Source: Streptomyces roseoverticillatus (GTDB lineage: Bacteria; Actinomycetota; Actinomycetes; Streptomycetales; Streptomycetaceae). Taken from it: a stretch of 64,000 nucleotides of DNA. The stretch spans positions 1-64,000 of the forward strand of contig NZ_JOFL01000012.1 in the NCBI RefSeq assembly GCF_000719265.1, written 5' to 3'. The notes below the pieces were generated by a model. The model was not told where the DNA came from, searched no databases, and was given only the letters and a program-made list of their open reading frames with translations. The first letter of the stretch is position 1. Each line of letters starts with the position of its first letter. Shown here piece after piece: positions 59,531 through 64,000 of the stretch. The position numbers were made by a program, and so were the translations under genes.

Positions 59531-60930
59531 GAATTCTAGACAACCTGACGACTCGTGCGTGCATCAATGCTGGGATTCCAGCATGGTGTCACAAGCCTGA
59601 ATGCGCTCGCGTTCGTGAGTCAAGCCACCCTGGTGAAGCGGAAGTTCGGGCATCGCGCCCGGCTTGCACTCTCGCCTGCCGAGGAGCTGAAGCTGGACAG
59701 GCAGGCGCATGCTGCGCGGACGATGTGGAACCTGCTGCATGCCTGGTGGCAGATGGTGCCGAAGGACAAGCGCACTCTTGCCGCGGCAGATGCCGCGATA
59801 CGCCAGGCCCGGAAAGAGGTGGATTTCCTCGCCGCACTCCCGGCACAGGCCGCCCAGGCGGTATTGAAGACGTACTTCCAGGCGTGGAAGAACTGCTGGG
59901 ACGGTCATGCCGACGAGCCGAACTTCAAGGCCCGGATCCGGTCGGTGATGTCGGTGGACATTCCGCAGGGCCGGCATCTGCACATCGCGCGTGTGCACCG
60001 CCGCTGGGGCATGGTCAATCTGCCGAAGATCGGCCGGGTCCGCTTCCGCTGGACCAAGGACCTGCCCGTCGGCAAGCGCGCCGGCGAGGAGAACCGCATC
60101 ACCGGGGCCCGGCTGGTCAAGGATGCCTTCGGCTGGCACATCGCCTTCCGCGCCCAGACCCTCGAACAGGCACCCGCACCGCACACCGGACCCGAGGTCG
60201 GTATCGACGCCGGTATCACCGTCCCTCTCGCCCTCTCGGACGGCAGCCACCGGACGCACGGCAATTGGCTGACCGAGAAGGAGCAAGCCAAGTTGCTCCG
60301 GCTGGAACGCCGGGCCGCGCAGCGCAAGGCACACCACAAACCGGGCGAGCGGACCAGCCGCCGCCTGGGCAAGACTTACGACCAGGCCGCACGGTTGCGC
60401 GCAAAAGCCAGGCGACGCCTCCAGGACTGGCAGCACCAGACCACCACCGCCATCGCCGACACATACGGCACGGTCGTGGTGGAGCAGTTGCAGATCACGA
60501 ACATGGTCAAATCAGCTAAGGGGACCATCGAGCAGCCGGGAAGGAACGTCGCGCAGAAGGCCGGCCTGAACCGGTCCATCCATGCTGAAGCCTGGGGCCG
60601 CACCATCACGATGCTGACCTACAAGCTCGCACAGCGCGGCGGCGCCTTGCACAAGGTCCCGGCGCACGGGACCTCCCAGCGATGCTCCGTATGTGGTTTC
60701 ACCACACCGGGCAGCCGGGAGACACAAGCCCTGTTCGTATGCAAGAACCCGGACTGCGGATGGTCGGGCAACGCCGACCACAATGCGTCCCGGAACGTTC
60801 TGCATCTGTACCGGATCGGCCTCGTGGCGATCCCGGCTGCCGAGAGGGCAGTCGTCAGGCGCGCTCGCCGCGTCAAGCCCACCACCGCAAGGTAGGGGGG
60901 AATCTCCCTCGCTGACGGGGAGACCGCTTT
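59531..60930 (+). mobile_element. TnpB-only IS200/IS605-type element (boundaries approximate)
   Basis: One tnpB gene without tnpA lies between mshD and the nucleotidase. The left side has a perfect 7-bp hairpin ATGCTGG-GATT-CCAGCAT (59567-59584). The right side, after the stop, has TCTCCC/GGGAGA (60903-60908 and 60918-60923). IS605-type elements have subterminal hairpins and make no target duplication. The outer ends are uncertain. Confidence 0.65.
59633..60895 (+). CDS. tnpB: RNA-guided endonuclease TnpB
   Basis: The 420-residue protein has the RuvC catalytic triad Asp192 (VGIDAGIT), Glu284 (VVVEQLQ) and Asp382 (GNADHNASRN). Its zinc ribbon has CSVC and CKNPDC. Length fits intact TnpB. Start GTG 59633 (VKRKFGHRARL) was chosen because the open frame before it contains the left-end hairpin; GTG 59615 is also possible. 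It looks catalytically complete. Its guide RNA would come from the 3' end of the gene and the right end. Confidence 0.88.
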   Translation: MKRKFGHRARLALSPAEELKLDRQAHAARTMWNLLHAWWQMVPKDKRTLAAADAAIRQARKEVDFLAALPAQAAQAVLKTYFQAWKNCWDGHADEPNFKARIRSVMSVDIPQGRHLHIARVHRRWGMVNLPKIGRVRFRWTKDLPVGKRAGEENRITGARLVKDAFGWHIAFRAQTLEQAPAPHTGPEVGIDAGITVPLALSDGSHRTHGNWLTEKEQAKLLRLERRAAQRKAHHKPGERTSRRLGKTYDQAARLRAKARRRLQDWQHQTTTAIADTYGTVVVEQLQITNMVKSAKGTIEQPGRNVAQKAGLNRSIHAEAWGRTITMLTYKLAQRGGALHKVPAHGTSQRCSVCGFTTPGSRETQALFVCKNPDCGWSGNADHNASRNVLHLYRIGLVAIPAAERAVVRRARRVKPTTAR

Positions 60931-60989
60931 AAGCTGCGGCAGACCACTCCGTCCACCTCTCGTACGCAAACATGCACAAAGGGGAACAC

Positions 60990-62858
60990 ATGCACGCGAC
61001 GCCGCCACGCAAGCGCCTGGCGAGACGGCTGACCACGACCGCCGCCGCGCTCGCCGCCACCGCCGGTGTCCTGGCCACCGCCGCCCCGGCCGACGCCGGC
61101 ACGCACGGCCGTACGGTTGACGTCCAGCTGCTCTCCTTCAACGACCTGCACGGCAACCTGGAGCCGCCGCAGGGCTCGTCGGGCACGGTCACCGAGGCCC
61201 GGCCCGACGGCACGACGAAGGCCATACCCGCCGGCGGCGTCGAGTACCTCGCCAACTCGCTGCGCACCGCCCGCAAGGGCCACGAGTACTCGATCACCGC
61301 GGCCGCCGGCGACCTCATCGGCGCCAGCCCGCTGATGACCGGCCTCTTCCACGACGAGCCGACCATCGAGGCGATGAACAAGATCGGCCTCGACGCGACC
61401 TCCGTGGGCAACCACGAGTTCGACGAGGGCCGCGCCGAGCTGACGCGGATGCAGCGCGGCGGCTGCCACCCGAAGGACGGCTGCGCGGAGAAGGGCAAGA
61501 CCTTCAAGGGCGCCCGCTTCCCCTACCTCGCCGCGAACGTCCTGGACGAGAAGACCGGCAAGCCGATCCTCAAGCCGTACACGGTCTGGGAGCACAAGGG
61601 CGTACGGATCGGCATCATCGGCCTCACCCTGGAGGGCACGCCGGACGTCGTCACCGCCGAGGGCGTCAAGGGCCTGAAGTTCGCCGACGAGGTCGAGACG
61701 ATCGACAAGTACGCCAAGGAGCTCGACCGTCAGGGCGTGAAGTCGATCATCACGCTGGTCCACGAGGGCGGCATGCCGGCCTCCGGCGCGTACAACTTCG
61801 ACTGCGACACCCCGGGCGCGGGCGCCGGCATCTCCGGCCCGATCGTGGAGATCGCCAAGAAGGTGACGCCCAAGGTCGACGCCTTCGTCACCGGCCACAC
61901 CCACCAGGCCTACGCCTGCACCATCCCGGACCCGTCCGGCGCCCCGCGCACGGTGACCTCGGCCGCCTCCTTCGGCCGCCTGTACACCGACACCACGCTC
62001 ACCTACGACCGGCGCACCAAGGACATCGTCCGCACCCCGGTCAAGAGCACGAACGGCAAGCAGGGCGCGTACGGCAACGACGCGTACGGCAAGGGCAAGG
62101 GCGGCAAGCCCGCTTCGAACCCGCGCACCGCGAACCACGTCGTGGACCGCAACCAGCCGAAGGCCGCGGACATGACCGCGCTCATCGACCACTGGAAGAA
62201 GCTCGCGGCGCCCGTCGCCGACAAGCCCGTCGGCTACATCACCGCCGACATCAACGGCCGCGGCTCCGAGGCGTACGAGAAGCCGCTCGGCGACGTCATC
62301 ACCGACGCCCAGCTGGAGGCCCTCGCCCCGGCCGACAAGGGGGGCGCTCAGATCGCGTTCATGAACCCCGGCGGCATCCGCTCCGACCTGGCCTTCAAGG
62401 CGTCGGGCGGCGAGGGCGACGGCGTCGTGACGTACGGCGAGGCGTTCACCGTCCAGCCGTTCACCAACATGATGCAGAGCAAGGACCTCACCGGCGCGCA
62501 GCTCATCGCCGTGCTCCAGCAGCAGGTCAGCGGCCCGAACGCGGCCGAGCCGAAGATCCTGCAGGTCAGCAAGGGGCTGACGTACACCCTGGACCTGACG
62601 AAGAAGGGCGCCGACCGCGTCGTGGCCTCGTCGGTCAAGCTGAACGGCGCCGCCATCGACCCGGCGAAGACCTACCGCGTCGCGGGCAACGAGTTCCTGA
62701 TGGGCGGCGGCGACGGCTTCCCCGCCTTCAAGGAGGGCACGAACAAGCGCGTCGGCGCGTCCGACCTGGACGTCTTCAACGCCTATCTGACGGCCCACTC
62801 GTCGAAGGCCGCCCCGCTGGCCCCGCCGGCGGCCGACCGCATCACGGTCGTCAAGTAA
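60990..62858 (+). CDS. Secreted 5'-nucleotidase / UDP-sugar hydrolase
   Basis: The 622-residue protein has a basic signal peptide ending near APADAG. The calcineurin-like metallophosphatase domain has FNDLHGNLE, GNHEFDEG and GHTH. The 5'-nucleotidase C-terminal domain is from about residue 400 (EKPLGDVITDAQLEAL, NPGGIRSDL). It hydrolyses extracellular nucleotides to supply phosphate and nucleosides. ATG 60990 has AAAGGGG five bases upstream. No PHO box is visible upstream, where the tnpB element sits. Confidence 0.93.
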   Translation: MHATPPRKRLARRLTTTAAALAATAGVLATAAPADAGTHGRTVDVQLLSFNDLHGNLEPPQGSSGTVTEARPDGTTKAIPAGGVEYLANSLRTARKGHEYSITAAAGDLIGASPLMTGLFHDEPTIEAMNKIGLDATSVGNHEFDEGRAELTRMQRGGCHPKDGCAEKGKTFKGARFPYLAANVLDEKTGKPILKPYTVWEHKGVRIGIIGLTLEGTPDVVTAEGVKGLKFADEVETIDKYAKELDRQGVKSIITLVHEGGMPASGAYNFDCDTPGAGAGISGPIVEIAKKVTPKVDAFVTGHTHQAYACTIPDPSGAPRTVTSAASFGRLYTDTTLTYDRRTKDIVRTPVKSTNGKQGAYGNDAYGKGKGGKPASNPRTANHVVDRNQPKAADMTALIDHWKKLAAPVADKPVGYITADINGRGSEAYEKPLGDVITDAQLEALAPADKGGAQIAFMNPGGIRSDLAFKASGGEGDGVVTYGEAFTVQPFTNMMQSKDLTGAQLIAVLQQQVSGPNAAEPKILQVSKGLTYTLDLTKKGADRVVASSVKLNGAAIDPAKTYRVAGNEFLMGGGDGFPAFKEGTNKRVGASDLDVFNAYLTAHSSKAAPLAPPAADRITVVK

Positions 62859-62870
62859 CCCTCAGGGAGC

Positions 62871-62900
62871 GGGCGGCCCCGGAGCACACCGGGGCCGCCC
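62871..62900. terminator. Bidirectional terminator between nucleotidase and DUF937 genes
   Basis: GGGCGGCCCCGG-N6-CCGGGGCCGCCC is a perfect 12-bp stem between converging genes. Confidence 0.85.
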
Positions 62901-62906
62901 GCCGCC

Positions 62907-63314
62907 TCACGACTGCTGCCGGATCAGGTCCTCCAGGGAGCCCTCGGGCACCTCGCCGGACGGGGTCAGCTTGTCCACCGCTTGCGGCAGCGTCTGCGCG
63001 AGCTGGTCCGCTGCCTCCTCCGGAGTCACGCCCGCCTGCTCCGCCACGTGGTCGAGCGCCTGGTACGGCAGGGCCTGCGCGACCTCCGGCCCGCTGACCT
63101 CCTGGTTCGCCCCCTTGCCGACCCACGAGTCGGTCTTCTCCCCGAGGCCGCCCTCCTTGAGGGTGTCCAGCAGCGCGCCGAGCGGATTGCTGCCCGCGCC
63201 GTGCGTGCCGGCGCCGCCGAGCGAGGTGAGCAGCGCGCCCAGCAGGCTGCCGCCCTTGCCGGCCTCCCCGCCGCCGAGCAGCCCGCCCAGCAGACTTCCC
63301 AGCTCATTGCCCAT
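62907..63314 (-). CDS. DUF937/YidB-like protein
   Basis: The 135-residue protein has a Gly/Leu-rich N-terminal half (GSLLGGLLGG repeats) and a helical C-terminal region (GVTPEEAADQLAQTLPQAVDKL). This is typical of DUF937 proteins of the YidB type. ATG 63314 has GGAGG eight bases upstream. Function is unknown. Confidence 0.85.
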   Translation of the reverse strand: MGNELGSLLGGLLGGGEAGKGGSLLGALLTSLGGAGTHGAGSNPLGALLDTLKEGGLGEKTDSWVGKGANQEVSGPEVAQALPYQALDHVAEQAGVTPEEAADQLAQTLPQAVDKLTPSGEVPEGSLEDLIRQQS

Positions 63315-63404
63315 CGCCGCCGCCTCCTCGATCACCTCGGTAGCAGAGCCATACCCCCGGACGCCCCGCCCGGAGCACGATTCACCCGTTCACCTGCCGT
63401 TGAG

Positions 63405-64000
63405 TCACCTGCCCTCCAGCCCGCGGACGATGCCCAGGATCAGGTCCCGGGACGGCGCCTCGCCGAGGGCCACGGACTCCATGCGGTCGAGCACCATGCG
63501 GTAGCGGTCCAACTGGGCCGCGGCGTCCACCAGTTCCGAGCCATGCTCGCGGTCGACGTGCACGGTGTCCAGCTGCGGCACCGGGCCGACCGCGAACAGC
63601 GTCGACTGCCCGGAGCCGGGGAACGCGCCCGCGTCGAAGGGGATCACCAGCACCCGGACGTGTTCGCGCTCGCTCATGCCGAGGATGTGCCGCAGCTGCG
63701 CCCGCGCGACCGCGGGCCCGCCGAAGCGCATCCGCAGCGCGGCCTCGTGGACGATGGCCGTGTACGGGGTGGGGTGCTCGCGGTAGAGGACGGCCTGCCG
63801 CTTGATGCGGTGCGAGACGCGGTGCTCGACCTCCGGCGGGCACAGGGGCGGCACCATCTGGCGGAAGATCTCGCGGCAGTGCTCGGCCGTCTGCAGCAGC
63901 CCGGGCAGATGGGCCACGTACGAGGCGCGCAGGGCCACGGCGTGGTGCTCCAGTTCGGCGAGGTCCAGCAGCCCGGCCGGGAGGATCTCGCGGTACTCCT
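63405..64000 (-). CDS. DUF5753 domain regulator, 5' part outside the window
   Basis: The visible 198 codons hold the C-terminal DUF5753 domain, with segments YVAHLPGLLQTAEHCREIF and LRHILGMSEREHVRVLVIPF. The frame continues without a stop to the window edge; homologues have an XRE helix-turn-helix at the N-terminus, expected just outside. A partner DUF397 gene is not present downstream. The family controls development in Streptomyces. Confidence 0.88.
   Translation of the reverse strand, partial: EYREILPAGLLDLAELEHHAVALRASYVAHLPGLLQTAEHCREIFRQMVPPLCPPEVEHRVSHRIKRQAVLYREHPTPYTAIVHEAALRMRFGGPAVARAQLRHILGMSEREHVRVLVIPFDAGAFPGSGQSTLFAVGPVPQLDTVHVDREHGSELVDAAAQLDRYRMVLDRMESVALGEAPSRDLILGIVRGLEGR

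Overview
The window is high-GC actinobacterial chromosome, almost certainly from a Streptomyces. It has frequent GTG/TTG starts and many 4-bp ATGA/GTGA gene overlaps. It carries a mycothiol synthase, the orphan nitrogen regulator GlnR, the c-di-GMP-dependent anti-sigma factor RsiG, a Nur-type nickel regulator whose His ligands fall at the published positions, and HxlR and DUF397/DUF5753 regulators. It opens with the last bases of a 5S rRNA and its terminator, so an rRNA operon lies just to the left. Apart from one solitary tnpB it looks like core chromosome rather than a genomic island.

Layout: 0.1-5.1 kb holds a 2-hydroxyacid dehydrogenase, a GNAT enzyme, a NarL-type two-component pair and a class-C serine hydrolase. 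5.1-16.6 kb holds a conjugation-like type IV secretion locus. A six-gene leftward operon encodes a two-helix pilin-like protein, a VirB8-like protein, a VirB6-like protein, a VirB4 split into two genes, and a VirD4-like protein without a visible P-loop. Facing it are a Ser/Thr kinase, a VirB1-like muramidase/endopeptidase, an orphan DUF397 protein and a PAP2 phosphatase. No relaxase is present. 16.6-20.4 kb has a tandem-repeat element, a bicovalent flavin oxidase, a lipoprotein and two small proteins. 20.5-28.6 kb is metal and phosphate biology: CsoR with its operator, Pit with its DUF47 partner, and PstSCAB behind a PHO box, followed by an NlpC/P60 hydrolase.

28.9-39.1 kb is regulatory and envelope biology: a receiver-SpoIIE phosphatase, an XRE/HbhA-like/DUF2516 operon with a strong palindromic operator, a secreted TAP-like peptidase beside a second NarL-type pair, HxlR, an FMN reductase behind a SoxR-type promoter, an Eis-family acetyltransferase and RsiG. 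39.2-50.3 kb has Dtd, YgfZ, Nur in one operon with a FecBCD-type importer, nitrobindin, DsrE, the Cys-leader/sseA/DUF1416 sulfur operon, LmeA-like and MoaD-like genes. 50.4-64 kb has a heterodimeric ABC exporter, GlnR behind a translationally coupled upstream ORF, a LacI regulator, an aminotransferase, MshD, the tnpB element, a secreted 5'-nucleotidase, a DUF937 protein and a DUF5753 regulator cut by the right edge.

The strongest candidates for undescribed biology are the relaxase-less T4SS-like locus, the glnR upstream ORF, the repeat-built mini-ORF that couples permease to ATPase in the Nur operon, and the bracketed repeat element present at two sites.
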